From the NCBI GenBank assembly GCA_028279425.1, contig JANQNV010000295.1, positions 1 through 64,000 of the forward strand: a DNA stretch of 64,000 nucleotides. Direction: 5' to 3'. This document shows, one piece after another, positions 54,595 to 63,525 of this stretch (positions within the stretch are counted from its first letter, which is position 1; each line of letters opens with the position of its first letter). The stretch comes from Longimicrobiales bacterium (lineage in GTDB: Bacteria > Gemmatimonadota > Gemmatimonadetes > Longimicrobiales > Gaopeijiaceae). The notes below the pieces were generated by a model. The model searched no databases. It saw only the letters and a program-made list of their open reading frames with translations, and was not told where the DNA came from. Position numbers and translations under genes: made by a program.

Positions 54595-54960
54595 TCATAC
54601 TCGTCGCTTAGAGCGCCCAGTCGACGACCTGTAGCCGCAGCAGTACCAGAAGCCCGAGGCGGCAATCGATCGGGGCCCCAGTAGGGTCAACACATATGAG
54701 CGCTCGTTCACCGTCCCTAGAAAAGGCGACGGGGAAGAGCTGAATGAACGCAAGTTGCTTACCCTTGCAATGCAAGAGAGTGAAGGGCCTCGGGCCAAGG
54801 GGGGAGACGGGTGCCGTCCCATTTCGCGGAGCCGGTCGTCGTCGCTGGAAGTCTGAACGCTGAGGCGGGGGCCGAGCATCGCCTGAGCGAGTTTGTAAGC
54901 GAGGTCCTCGTCGATGTCCACGCCGGCGCGACGCTGATTGTCGATCTCGGCGTCGTCCAT
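54595..54960 (-). CDS. Questionable small or degenerate gene
   Basis: A 121-residue frame. The first ~50 residues (EIDNQRRAGVDIDEDLAYKLAQAM, then SVQTSSDDDRLREMG) have protein-like composition and coding-like codons; the rest is Ser/Arg/Phe-rich and looks non-coding. No ribosome site is clear. It may be the front part of a broken gene inside the unit bounded by the 26-base motifs. No family recognised. Confidence 0.25.
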   Translation of the reverse strand: MDDAEIDNQRRAGVDIDEDLAYKLAQAMLGPRLSVQTSSDDDRLREMGRHPSPPLARGPSLSCIARVSNLRSFSSSPSPFLGTVNERSYVLTLLGPRSIAASGFWYCCGYRSSTGRSKRRV

Positions 54961-55024
54961 GGGTGTGGCTGAAAACACCTCCAGGGTACGTGCGATGTCG
55001 GTTTCGCGGCGGGAAGGGGAAGGG

Positions 55025-56113
55025 ATGGGCAAGAAGAAAAGGGTGAGGCCCTCGACGCTGGCGAAGCTCCTGGCCGTGGTCGCTCCATGGGTGTTCGTGA
55101 CTTCGTGCGCCGTGGAGGAGCCACCTGGCGTCGCAGAGGGTCTCGGATACGTCGAGTCTGTTGGTTTCGGTTCGCTCGACGGGCAGGATGCCCTTCCCGA
55201 GGCACCCATGGACCTGCTCGTCACGGACTCCGGCGACTTCATCGTTCTCACGGCGAGCCGCGGCGCGGATAGCCGGCCCTTCGTCTTCGACGCCCAGGGG
55301 AGCTTCTCCGGTCGAATTGGAGGGGCAGGGGAGGGACCGGGCGAATTTGCCTTTGCGATGGTGGGTACGCCTCTGCCGGGGGACAGTCTGCTCATCCACG
55401 ACATGATGCAGTCCCGCGCGACGGTGTTCACCCCTGAGGGCCAGGTGGGCCGCATCATCCAATTCGGTGGACAGGTAACCGAACTAATTCCCATCGCATG
55501 GCCCGACACGGTGATCGCGGTCGTATGGCCCAGTGGGCAGCCCGGCCGGTGGTACCGGGTCTTCGGCCTGGGCGGCACCTCGGCCGAGACGATCGGGGAG
55601 TTCGGCCCGGCCTTCCCAACCGACTTCCAGGCCATGGTCGGCGCGCGCCGATTCGCCTCCCCTGGCACGTCTGGGCGGCTATGGACCATCGACAACCTGA
55701 GCTACGAGTTGCGCGGGTGGACGACCCACGGAGACTCCGTGTCGGTGGTTCGGCCCGAGTCGAACTGGTTCGGGATCCCCAACCAGGGCTTCGGCCCCGA
55801 CTCGGTCCCGGAGACACACATCGTCGAGGTCCAGCACGTCGGCGGTGACACCGTCGCCATAGGCCTCAGCGTGGCCCGGGAGGTGTGGCAGGAAGCCTGG
55901 TCGGGCATCGACCTCACGGGCAGCGAAGTGATTCCGCCGGCGGCCGCCCAATTGTACGAGGGGGTGATCGAGTTCCGCGACGCCACCGATGGACGGCTGC
56001 TCGGCTCCCAGCGGTTTCCCGGTATCGTCTTCGCGATCCTGCCCGACTCCCGAATCGCCACATATCGCCTGGTGGAGCCGGGCTACCCGCGCATCACGGT
56101 GTACGAGCGGTAG
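55025..56113 (+). CDS. 6-bladed beta-propeller lipoprotein (GPGEF family), member 4
   Basis: 362 residues from ATG 55025 (purine-rich ribosome site; upstream ATGs at 54938 and later are less likely). A basic start GKKKRVRPS and lipobox-like FVTSCAVE. Blades include DFIVLTASRGADSRPFVF, the signature GGAGEGPGEFAFAMV, and DSLLIHDMMQSRATVF. It is the only firm gene between the two 26-base motifs. Confidence 0.78.
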   Translation: MGKKKRVRPSTLAKLLAVVAPWVFVTSCAVEEPPGVAEGLGYVESVGFGSLDGQDALPEAPMDLLVTDSGDFIVLTASRGADSRPFVFDAQGSFSGRIGGAGEGPGEFAFAMVGTPLPGDSLLIHDMMQSRATVFTPEGQVGRIIQFGGQVTELIPIAWPDTVIAVVWPSGQPGRWYRVFGLGGTSAETIGEFGPAFPTDFQAMVGARRFASPGTSGRLWTIDNLSYELRGWTTHGDSVSVVRPESNWFGIPNQGFGPDSVPETHIVEVQHVGGDTVAIGLSVAREVWQEAWSGIDLTGSEVIPPAAAQLYEGVIEFRDATDGRLLGSQRFPGIVFAILPDSRIATYRLVEPGYPRITVYER

Positions 56114-56280
56114 CCGCCGCCCTCAGGCCAGTCCCGCGGTGTCACATTGCGTGGAGGGGCTTCCGAAACGGCCCCGGCTTCACTGCTGAGTCGATCAGAC
56201 CATAGTGGGCCGAAGCTTCACTCCCAGCCCAACCTGGGCAGAGGAAGGCCGGTTGGAACGGAGCGCCGCGAGCAGCGGCG

Positions 56281-56306
56281 CGGAGCCGGAAGCCTCGAGT
56301 TATGTG
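56281..56306 (+). repeat. 26-base motif, copy 2
   Basis: CGGAGCCGGAAGCC (56281-56294), four bases, GTTATGTG (56299-56306). Just upstream is a perfect 7-bp hairpin GCGCCGC/GCGGCGC around 56264-56282, and CCCAAC (56228-56233) could pair with GTTGG (56306-56310), which together give a loosely attC-like outline. Region 56114-56328 has no gene. Confidence 0.55.
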
Positions 56307-56328
56307 TTGGCTGATGGCAGGCCCGGTA

Positions 56329-56538
56329 TCAGTCGCCGGTCGTTGCCACTACGACTTTCCCCAAGGCAAGCGCCGCCAAAGCCAGATCATAGACGATGAC
56401 GGCCAAAACAGGAGAGCCGAAGGCCGCCAGCTTCCCATACCAGTCAAGCTCGACCCGAGTGAAGTCGTCGTAGTGCGCTGCTCCCATCGACGAGGCCACA
56501 CCGTGCACGAGTCTGTTCAGGCTCAGCGAGGTATCCAC
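56329..56538 (-). CDS. Questionable small membrane protein
   Basis: 69-residue frame starting MDTSLSLNRLVHG, with a hydrophobic segment FGSPVLAVIVYDLALAALALG near the C-terminus. It overlaps the end of the IS481 fragment, so it may exist only by chance or as a fusion product of the insertion scar. No family recognised. Confidence 0.3.
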   Translation of the reverse strand: MDTSLSLNRLVHGVASSMGAAHYDDFTRVELDWYGKLAAFGSPVLAVIVYDLALAALALGKVVVATTGD

Positions 56539-56804
56539 TCCTCCGAATCGCTCCGCCTCGACGTCGTCGAAGTTCTCGCCGTGGCGCCCTTCTCGTCCGG
56601 CAGCACTTCGGCGTACGCCAGCCGGGTCGCGTCGTCCACGCAGACGTGCAGGTACTCCCAGCCGAGTCCGTGTCCGCTACCGCGCCGGTTCCCGGTGATG
56701 CGGTGACCGATGCCCCGGATCTTGCCGAACTTCTTGATGTCGATGCGCATCAGTTGGCCCGGTCGCCGTTTCTCGTAGCGAACGATCGTCGGCTTTGCTT
56801 CGTG
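56523..56804 (-). mobile_element. IS481-family transposase fragment
   Basis: About 93 codons match the start of the DDE catalytic domain of IS481 transposases: KPTIVRYEKRRPGQL, RIDIKKFGKI with the first Asp, GWEYLHVCVDDATRLAYAEVLPDEKGATA with the second. A TGA (56805-56807) interrupts the frame upstream, and after KGATA the sequence diverges (RTSTTSRRSD) to a stop at 56523. The N-terminal helix-turn-helix and the distal Glu are missing, so this is a decayed remnant. No terminal inverted repeats were found. Confidence 0.85.
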
Positions 56805-56853
56805 TCACGAATCGCGCGCGCGTACCGACGCGGCGCGGCGGAGGGGTCTTTGG

Positions 56854-58089
56854 CTAATCGCCCTCGTCGGGCAAAGCAGAGCTTCTGGCGGTCAGTCGCA
56901 GTAGCTGAACGTGCTCGACGTCCAGGTCGTCCAACCGGACTCCGAGGATGTAGTCCGGCCCAACCTCATGGACGGTGAAGCGCTCCGGTGTGGTCAGCGC
57001 CCCTACCCACACGCCCTCGGGTGAAAACACCTCCCAACGCGTGGCATCGTAGTACCCGGCTCGCCCCTTGGTGGACGCGAGCCAGACGTGACCGTCCCGA
57101 GTGACACGTAGCGACTCGAACGCAGGTCGCGTCGTCGGAGTCGGCTCTATTGCAGCTCGCTCCTCGACTCGACGTAGCACCTCTGGTGGGGCATCGTCGG
57201 GTACGAACGCATACGTTTCGGCCTCGATCATCTCCGGTGTGACGGACTGGTCCCAGTTGGGAACAACCACCGCCTGGATCATCGTGCCCGACGGAGAACG
57301 CACGTCGAACGACATTTCGTCAGAGTTCGCGAGGACGACGGCATCGTCGCTTGTTCCGACAAAGCTCCTCTTGCCGAAGGTGAGCCTCATTGACCCCCAT
57401 CCCTCGCCGGTCCTGTCAGGAATCATGAGTTCCTCGTAGCCCGGTAGCACATCGACCGTGTCGACCGCCTCCCCGGTCGACGAATACCGAACGACCGGCA
57501 CCGGAGTGCGGTTCACACCGCCCGTACCTTCATACTCGAGAAGAGATGGGAAGCTGAAGAGGACGACGAACGTCGCGTCGCGGAGCACGAACAACTCGGT
57601 GGCGTAAGGTGCCGGGAACTGGATCGTCCTGCCCAGCTCGAGGTCGCCACTGAGGACCGTGGCTCTTCCAAGCCAACGGTCGAACGCAACCAGCGAATCA
57701 CCCCTGAATGAATGCACTGCATTCAACTGGCGGTACTCGCCAGGACCGTCACCGACGGCCCCCGCCTGCGCCATCAAGATCCCTTCCGGCGAAAAGGTGC
57801 GCACCGCTCCCGTGCCCAACTCTGCGACGACAATGGAGCCGTCGGACAAGCGAGTTGCACCGGAGACCATGAAGAATTCGTGGGAAGCGCCGGACGGCGT
57901 AGACGTGAGGTCTAGCACCGGACTCTCATCGAGGTACCACGCAACGGAGTCGGCGACTGCAGGTCTGTGGGACTCGACCACCCGGATCCCAGCGCTATCG
58001 CGAACGACGCTCGCCGGCGGGTCCGCGGACGAGCCACCGCACGCCGCAAACGCGCAGACAAGCGAGACGGGGAGCCGTCGGGCCATCAT
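56854..58089 (-). CDS. 6-bladed beta-propeller lipoprotein (GPGEF family), member 5
   Basis: 411 residues. Lipobox LVCAFAACGG; then the DSAGIRVVESHRP motif seen in members 1 and 2, blade signature GAVGDGPGEYRQLNAV, IVVAELGTGAVRTFSPEG and the end FTVHEVGPDYILGVRLDDLDVEHVQLLRL, close to the end of member 2. Lower GC than the left half of the window. Confidence 0.8.
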   Translation of the reverse strand: MMARRLPVSLVCAFAACGGSSADPPASVVRDSAGIRVVESHRPAVADSVAWYLDESPVLDLTSTPSGASHEFFMVSGATRLSDGSIVVAELGTGAVRTFSPEGILMAQAGAVGDGPGEYRQLNAVHSFRGDSLVAFDRWLGRATVLSGDLELGRTIQFPAPYATELFVLRDATFVVLFSFPSLLEYEGTGGVNRTPVPVVRYSSTGEAVDTVDVLPGYEELMIPDRTGEGWGSMRLTFGKRSFVGTSDDAVVLANSDEMSFDVRSPSGTMIQAVVVPNWDQSVTPEMIEAETYAFVPDDAPPEVLRRVEERAAIEPTPTTRPAFESLRVTRDGHVWLASTKGRAGYYDATRWEVFSPEGVWVGALTTPERFTVHEVGPDYILGVRLDDLDVEHVQLLRLTARSSALPDEGD

Positions 58090-58371
58090 CGTCGGTCCTT
58101 CAAGTCGGTGTTGCGAAAACTAGCGAGACGAGGCCCGTGACTCCGAAGAACCCGTCAGTCGTCTCGGATCTAACCTGTTCGTACCTGATCGGCCAAGACC
58201 CGACTCGCCGACCGCGCTTCGCTTGGGGTCTGAAAACGTGCCGGTTCTTCCCAGACGGCGACGCCGCCCGTAGGGTGCTGCCTCACTGGACGCTGCGCCT
58301 TGCTTGCGTTGTCGGCAGGGTCGGCACGATCCTCAGGCGGATGGCACCGCCGACTCTCGCAGAGGCCTCGG

Positions 58372-58581
58372 ATGAAGCGTGGTATCTGGATATGGCTCGT
58401 GGTGTGTTGTCTCGGAGCCGCTGCGTTTGGTCGACCTATCGCTGGCCAGGTGGAGCTGGCGCCGCGTATCGCCCTCATGGCCGATGGCTACGACTGCGCC
58501 CTGATGGCCGGCCTTCGGGGCATCGTGGGGGGCGCAGCCGCCGAACCCTATGGCAGGTCGGGGGATGAACCGCGGCAATAG
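58372..58581 (+). CDS. Short exported protein, probably a truncated gene
   Basis: 69 residues from ATG 58372. A signal peptide (WIWLVVCCLGAAAFGRPIAG) followed by QVELAPRIALMADGYDCALMAGL, which looks like the first strand of an outer-membrane beta-barrel protein, then an early stop. It is likely the 5' piece of a longer gene that lost its remainder. Confidence 0.45.
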   Translation: MKRGIWIWLVVCCLGAAAFGRPIAGQVELAPRIALMADGYDCALMAGLRGIVGGAAAEPYGRSGDEPRQ

Positions 58582-58631
58582 TGCGCAGCCACAGTGGCCA
58601 TAGCCGCCGCCCCTCGACGAGGTGGGTCGCG

Positions 58632-59864
58632 ATGAAGCGCGTGGTCGCCACCGCAGTCCTTCTGCCGATCGTCGCGTCGGCGTGCGAAGGCACGGAGCCA
58701 GCCAGCCGACGGACATCGGGTGATACCACATTCGTCTACTCCGCCGCTCCCCAGAGCGACACCGCAGAACTGCGGGAGGTGCTTCGCATTGGTGCTGCCG
58801 ACGGCCCTCCCGACGACCTGTTCAGCGAGATCCAGAACTTCGCCGTGGCGCCGAACGGGGATGTCTTCGTGGCAGAGTTCGGTGGGGGAGTACGCCAGTT
58901 CTCCGCCGATGGGCGGTTCGTGCGCCGAGTGGCGCCCCGGGGGCGTGGGCCCGGTGAGGTCGAGCACGTGAAGACGATGAACGTCTCCCGCGACGGGCGA
59001 CTCGTGCTCGTCGATCTCGGCAATCAGAGGGTGTCCGTGTATTCGCCAGACGGGTCGTTTCAGCACCAGTTCCTTCGCCCGCCTGGGCGGCCGAGAGAAG
59101 GACGGGACGGAGTGCAGTTCGACGATTCGGGAGGACTCTGGGTTGGCTTGCACCCTCCCCGTGTGATCGATCAGACATCCGTGGATCCAAGCCGACGTCC
59201 CATCTACGGCCGCCTCGTGGACCACAGGACTGTGGTCGATACGGTGTTCCTCGAGCCTTCGAACGAGGATTGCCTGCGTCGAGACCCGGCCGAGGCCCGA
59301 GGGTTCTGGGAAGACTACCGATTGCCGCGATTTCCCTTCTATCACTGGGCAAGAGGCCGAGACGGTACGATCGCCGTGGGGTGCTCTGCCGAGTATTCGA
59401 TCGATGTCTTGCGGCCGGGGGGAGGCGTACTACGAATACGACGCGACTGGACTCCCGTTGTCGTGCCCGACGAACAGATCGAGTTCTTCGAAGACTACGA
59501 CGCCGAACTCTCGCGCACCCGGCCGGCCTTCCTGCGTATGTGGCTTGCGGACGACGGGCGCCTGTGGGTCCGTCCCGGAACGGTGAGTGAGCCGCGGGCC
59601 CCCTCGGATGAGGAGCGAGCCCGGGGGTTCCCCGACCGAGTCTGGTTGCTCTGGTCGAGCACCGACGGAATGGATGTGTTCGAGCCGGATGGCACCTGGA
59701 TCGGTCATGTTCGCACACCGACGAACTGGGTAGCCCCCCCGTTTCCCGGCGGCCAGGACCCGTACTTTCGCGGTGACACGGTGTGGGCGGTGACCAGTGA
59801 CGACTTCGACGTGGAGTACGTGTCGAGATTCGTCGTTCAATGGCCCGAGGGTTCCCGGCGGTGA
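58632..59864 (+). CDS. 6-bladed beta-propeller lipoprotein (GPGEF family), member 6
   Basis: 410 residues from ATG 58632. Lipobox LLPIVASACEG. Blades: GDVFVAEFGGGVRQFSADG, variant signature RGRGPGEVEHVKTM, RLVLVDLGNQRVSVYSPDG and LWVGLHPPRVIDQ, ending DFDVEYVSRFVVQWPEG. Most distant member, with GPGEV in place of GPGEF. Confidence 0.8.
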   Translation: MKRVVATAVLLPIVASACEGTEPASRRTSGDTTFVYSAAPQSDTAELREVLRIGAADGPPDDLFSEIQNFAVAPNGDVFVAEFGGGVRQFSADGRFVRRVAPRGRGPGEVEHVKTMNVSRDGRLVLVDLGNQRVSVYSPDGSFQHQFLRPPGRPREGRDGVQFDDSGGLWVGLHPPRVIDQTSVDPSRRPIYGRLVDHRTVVDTVFLEPSNEDCLRRDPAEARGFWEDYRLPRFPFYHWARGRDGTIAVGCSAEYSIDVLRPGGGVLRIRRDWTPVVVPDEQIEFFEDYDAELSRTRPAFLRMWLADDGRLWVRPGTVSEPRAPSDEERARGFPDRVWLLWSSTDGMDVFEPDGTWIGHVRTPTNWVAPPFPGGQDPYFRGDTVWAVTSDDFDVEYVSRFVVQWPEGSRR

Positions 59865-59945
59865 CCCGCTTCGTGAGAGCATCGAGTCCGGGTCGAAGTG
59901 CAGCTTCGGGATGCCGAACCAGCACGAGCGGTAGCCGCCGCCCGT

Positions 59946-60248
59946 TCACTCGAACCCGGACTCCCGGTCCGGTCCCAAACGCGCGACGGCGTGTCGAACC
60001 AGCACGACGGCCAGCACCAGAGAGCCGAGGATCAGACTGAAGTTCCCCGCGGCGCGAACCAGCCCGGGGTCTTGCCACACGCCGCTCGCGTCGGGGGGGC
60101 CGTACTGTCGGGCGCTCACGACGGAGGTGATCCCGAAGGCGAGAAAGATCAACGCGGTGCGGAAGCGCAGGAGCACGTGCAACGCCCGTTCAAAGTGCAA
60201 GGCAGTCTGGAGTGCCGGGAAACGAAGGTCGGCGGCCGCCGCGCGCAA
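59946..60248 (-). CDS. Small membrane protein of unknown function
   Basis: 100 residues from TTG 60248 (a GTG inside is possible). Two hydrophobic helices, TALIFLAFGITSVVS and NFSLILGSLVLAVVLVRHAVA, separated by a polar stretch ARQYGPPDASGVWQDPG. Its start faces the PadR promoter region at 60250-60291, so the two transcripts would diverge. No family recognised. Confidence 0.45.
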   Translation of the reverse strand: MRAAAADLRFPALQTALHFERALHVLLRFRTALIFLAFGITSVVSARQYGPPDASGVWQDPGLVRAAGNFSLILGSLVLAVVLVRHAVARLGPDRESGFE

Positions 60249-60249
60249 T

Positions 60250-60291
60250 CCGTAGAAATCCCTACCAAAAACGACCCGTAGAAACCCTTAC
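60250..60291 (+). promoter_or_regulatory. Direct repeats upstream of the second PadR-ADOP operon
   Basis: CCGTAGAAATCCCTAC (60250-60265) and CCGTAGAAACCCTTAC (60276-60291) differ at two positions and are spaced 26 bases start to start. A further TGTAGTTAAAGTG lies near 60322. They sit in an AT-rich patch 80-120 bases before the PadR start and share the GTAG element with the 50174 operator. Likely PadR-controlled. Confidence 0.5.
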
Positions 60292-60370
60292 GGAGCCGTA
60301 TGGTTTGCAGTTGCACGACAATGTAGTTAAAGTGCCCCTGCACGAGGTGCGACCGGAGCGAGGAGGCAGG

Positions 60371-60703
60371 GTGGGACGTTTGGGGGAGTTCGAGCAGGCC
60401 GTGCTGTTTTCCGTGCTTCGGCTCGGCGACGAAGCGAGCGGTGTGGGGATCCACGACGTACTGCTCGAGCAGACGGGTCGTCGGGTTTCGCCGGGATCCA
60501 TCTACACGACGCTGGGTCGTTTGGAGAAGCGCGGCCTGGTGCGGTCTCGGGAGAGGGCACCGATTCCGGGGAGGATGGGGCGGCCCCCGAAGTACTACGA
60601 GTTGCGACCGGCGGGCGCGACGGCCCTGATGGAGGCCTACGAGGAGACCCAGCGGCTGGCGGATGGGCTCCTGGACACGCTCTCCGGGCTGGCGGGGCGC
60701 TGA
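60371..60703 (+). CDS. PadR family transcriptional regulator
   Basis: 110 residues from GTG 60371 (GAGGAGG upstream). GRLGEFEQAVLFSVLRLGDEASGVGIHDVLL, RVSPGSIYTTLGRLEKRGLVRSRE and GRPPKYYELRPAGATAL give a complete PadR winged helix. It ends 1 base before the permease start. Confidence 0.93.
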   Translation: MGRLGEFEQAVLFSVLRLGDEASGVGIHDVLLEQTGRRVSPGSIYTTLGRLEKRGLVRSRERAPIPGRMGRPPKYYELRPAGATALMEAYEETQRLADGLLDTLSGLAGR

Positions 60704-60704
60704 G

Positions 60705-63437
60705 GTGAGTGTCCATAGGCGCCGCCCTCCCACCTGGCTCCGTCGGCTCGCCTGGCTTCTGATCCGAGGTCCACACGCACTCCAGATCCTCGCCGATCTG
60801 GAACAGCTGGCCCTCCGCGAAGTGATGCAGGGAGGGCCCCGCTGGAGGGCCTCCCTCCGCTACTTCCGGAATACGCTCGCCTCTGCCATCGCCGTGTGGC
60901 GGGCAGAGCTGTCGGCGGCGCAGTGGTTCCAGACGTCGCTCATCGACTGGAAGCTGGCGATGCGGATGCTGCTCCGGTATCCGGGCCTGACTGTCGTCGC
61001 GGGAACCGCCATCGCCTTCGCGGTCCTGGCGGGGGCGACGAATCTGGAGGTCTTCATGGACACGGCCTTCCCTCGCATCCCCCTCGACGAGGGACACCGT
61101 CTCGTCGAAGTCCGCGTGGATGATCGCGCACAGGCCCGCACCGTCGCCCCCACCTTCCACGACTTCGTCGCGTGGCGAGACGAGGTCGGATCGCTCGACG
61201 ATCTCGGGGCTTACCAGAGCACGCGGCGCAACCTGATTCTCGAAGACGGACGGTCGCGGGCGCTGCTGGGTGCCGCGATGACGGCGACCGCATTCCGCAC
61301 GGCGCGCGTCCCCCCGCTTCTCGGACGACCGCTGAACGAGACCGACGAGATACCCGAAGCCGCGGGGGTCGTCGTACTCGGCCATGAGGTGTGGCTCACC
61401 CTCTTCGAGGGGGATCCCGAGGTGGTGGGACGCACGGTACGAATCGGAAGGGACGACGCCACGGTGATCGGGGTCATGCCGGAGGGCTTCGGCTGGCCGC
61501 GGGCGCACGACGTGTGGGTGCCCCTTCGCCTCGACCCCGTGCGACTCGAGCCGTCGTCGAGCCCGCCTGTATCCGTGGTGGCCCGTCTCGCGCCCGGGGT
61601 CTCGTTCCGCGAAGCGCAGGCCGAACTCGCGGCTCTGGGTGAGCGCGCCGCCAGCCAGGCACCCGATGCGGAGGGGCATCGGCGGCCGACGCTGATGCGG
61701 TTCGGAGAGATCCCGATCTCCATCCCGAAGATTCAGCTGGTGGGCGCGATGGTGTTGGGTGGGGTCGGCACCTTCGCCGTGGTGATGATGGTGGCCTGGG
61801 GGAACGTCGGGCTGCTCCTCTTCGCGAGGACGGCCGCTCGGCGCCGCGAGTTGGTCGTGCGCACCGCCCTCGGGGCCAGCCGCGCCCGCATCGTCGGGCA
61901 GCTGTTTGCCGAGGCGTTGGTGCTGGGTCTCGTCGCCACCGCCGTCGGACTCTGGGCGGCCCGCAGGGCGACGGACTGGTATGCCCGCGTGGGCTCGGAG
62001 GCGATGCAAGACATGGCGGGTGTGCACGAGCCCTATTGGGGATTCTGGTTCGCCGGGGGGCTCTCGTGGGTGACGATCGGCTCCGCGGTGCTCCTGACCG
62101 TGATTGCCGCGTCGTTTGCAGCGGTGCTGCCGTCGTTGGGGACCACGGGCCGCGACATCCTGTCGAGGCTTCAGAAGGTGCACGGGGGCGACATGTCGAA
62201 CGGGTGGTCCGTCGTCATCGTGCTCCAGGTTGCCGTCACCGTCGCGGTGGCGCCGCTCGCGGTTGCGGCCGCCATCGGAGCCGCCCGCACGGCCGAGCTG
62301 GACTACGGATTCCCGGCGGCCGAATACGTGACGGCCGAACTCGCGATGGAGGGCGAGTTCTATTCTCTGGAAGAAGACGCCCGTCGCGCTTCGAGGGGAG
62401 CCCCGGAAGCGGACTACCTCGGATCCGTCGACGAAATCGAACGCCGCTTGAGGCGAGAACCGGTCGTTCGCTCGGTGTCGCGGGCATGGAAGATCCCCGG
62501 CGACGTGCATCCGCAGTGGTGGTTGGAGGTCGACGGACCCGCCGCCCTGCCGCCATCCTCGCGGGGTCACCGAGCACAGATCAACGAGGTGGATGCGTCG
62601 TTCTTCGAGACCCTCGGCGTGGGCCTCGTGGAGGGGCGTGGCTTCGACGCCGTGGACGTGGACGTCGCAACCAGGGCGAATGTGGTGGTCGTGAATCCGG
62701 AGTTCGTGCGGCGGGTGCTAGGGGACCGCAATCCGCTCGGTCGTCGCATCGCGTTTCCCTTCCGGGGAGAGCGGGGTCCCTGGTACGAGATCGTCGGCGT
62801 CGTCGAACAGGTCGGAATGACGCCTCCCACGCTCGAGCTTCCGGGGGGCGAAGCCGGGGTCTACATGCCGCTCCGTCGAGCGGAGACCTATCCGGTCCAA
62901 CTCGTCGTCCACGTCGGACCCGACGCGGAGGTCTTCGCGGGGCGCCTCCCGGCGCTCGTTCGGAGCGTCGATCCGGGGCTGCAGGTGAATCGGCTCCGGA
63001 CGCTCGACGACTCCACGGCGACGATCGCGCGGGTCTTCCGTTTGACCAGTGGGTTCATTGGGGTGGCGGGTGCGGTCGCCCTCCTGCTCGCGCTAGCGGG
63101 GGTCTTCTCGGTGATGTCGCTCGTCGTGACACGCCGCACGCGGGAGATCGGCGTGCGCGTCGCCCTCGGTGCCGGACGGTGGCGAATCACCCGGACGATC
63201 TTCGGCCGGGCGGCCAAGCAGGTCGTCTGGGGCGTCGGTGCGGGTACCGTGCTCGTCGGCATCCTCCTCATCACCCTCCTGAACTCCGACGTCCAGGTGC
63301 GGCCGGATGCCGGCCACGCGCTGGGGCTCGCCCTCTACCTGCTGGTCATGCCGGGCGTGTGCCTCCTCGCGTGCGCCGTGCCGCTGCGGCGGGCCCTGCG
63401 CGTTCAGCCCACGGAGGCGCTGCGCGAGGACGGCTGA
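60705..63437 (+). CDS. ADOP-type ABC transporter permease
   Basis: 910 residues from GTG 60705. Begins with a diverged ADOP prefix (PTWLRRLAWLLIRGPHALQILADLEQLA). Then helix (LTVVAGTAIAFAVLAGAT), periplasmic domain (GVVVLGHEVWLTLFEGDPEVVGRTV), FtsX helices, second domain and C-terminal FtsX block (MSLVVTRRTREIGVRVALGAGRWR) ending LRVQPTEALREDG. No ATPase is adjacent. Confidence 0.92.
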   Translation: MSVHRRRPPTWLRRLAWLLIRGPHALQILADLEQLALREVMQGGPRWRASLRYFRNTLASAIAVWRAELSAAQWFQTSLIDWKLAMRMLLRYPGLTVVAGTAIAFAVLAGATNLEVFMDTAFPRIPLDEGHRLVEVRVDDRAQARTVAPTFHDFVAWRDEVGSLDDLGAYQSTRRNLILEDGRSRALLGAAMTATAFRTARVPPLLGRPLNETDEIPEAAGVVVLGHEVWLTLFEGDPEVVGRTVRIGRDDATVIGVMPEGFGWPRAHDVWVPLRLDPVRLEPSSSPPVSVVARLAPGVSFREAQAELAALGERAASQAPDAEGHRRPTLMRFGEIPISIPKIQLVGAMVLGGVGTFAVVMMVAWGNVGLLLFARTAARRRELVVRTALGASRARIVGQLFAEALVLGLVATAVGLWAARRATDWYARVGSEAMQDMAGVHEPYWGFWFAGGLSWVTIGSAVLLTVIAASFAAVLPSLGTTGRDILSRLQKVHGGDMSNGWSVVIVLQVAVTVAVAPLAVAAAIGAARTAELDYGFPAAEYVTAELAMEGEFYSLEEDARRASRGAPEADYLGSVDEIERRLRREPVVRSVSRAWKIPGDVHPQWWLEVDGPAALPPSSRGHRAQINEVDASFFETLGVGLVEGRGFDAVDVDVATRANVVVVNPEFVRRVLGDRNPLGRRIAFPFRGERGPWYEIVGVVEQVGMTPPTLELPGGEAGVYMPLRRAETYPVQLVVHVGPDAEVFAGRLPALVRSVDPGLQVNRLRTLDDSTATIARVFRLTSGFIGVAGAVALLLALAGVFSVMSLVVTRRTREIGVRVALGAGRWRITRTIFGRAAKQVVWGVGAGTVLVGILLITLLNSDVQVRPDAGHALGLALYLLVMPGVCLLACAVPLRRALRVQPTEALREDG

Positions 63438-63525
63438 GCTGGGGGCATGGGCATCGGCAGCCGCTGGCGGGTATACTGGTAGGGTCCTGCCTCCAAGGGT
63501 CTGACTCCCCTCGAATGGTCCGCCC

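Larger units (their letters stand above)
54466..55024. other. Intergenic region, about 560 bases
   Basis: Lower GC than its surroundings. Contains the repeated motif at 54524-54549, and a questionable - strand frame (54595-54960). The last part is purine-rich (GGGAAGGGGAAGGG) and serves as ribosome site for the next gene. Confidence 0.5.
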
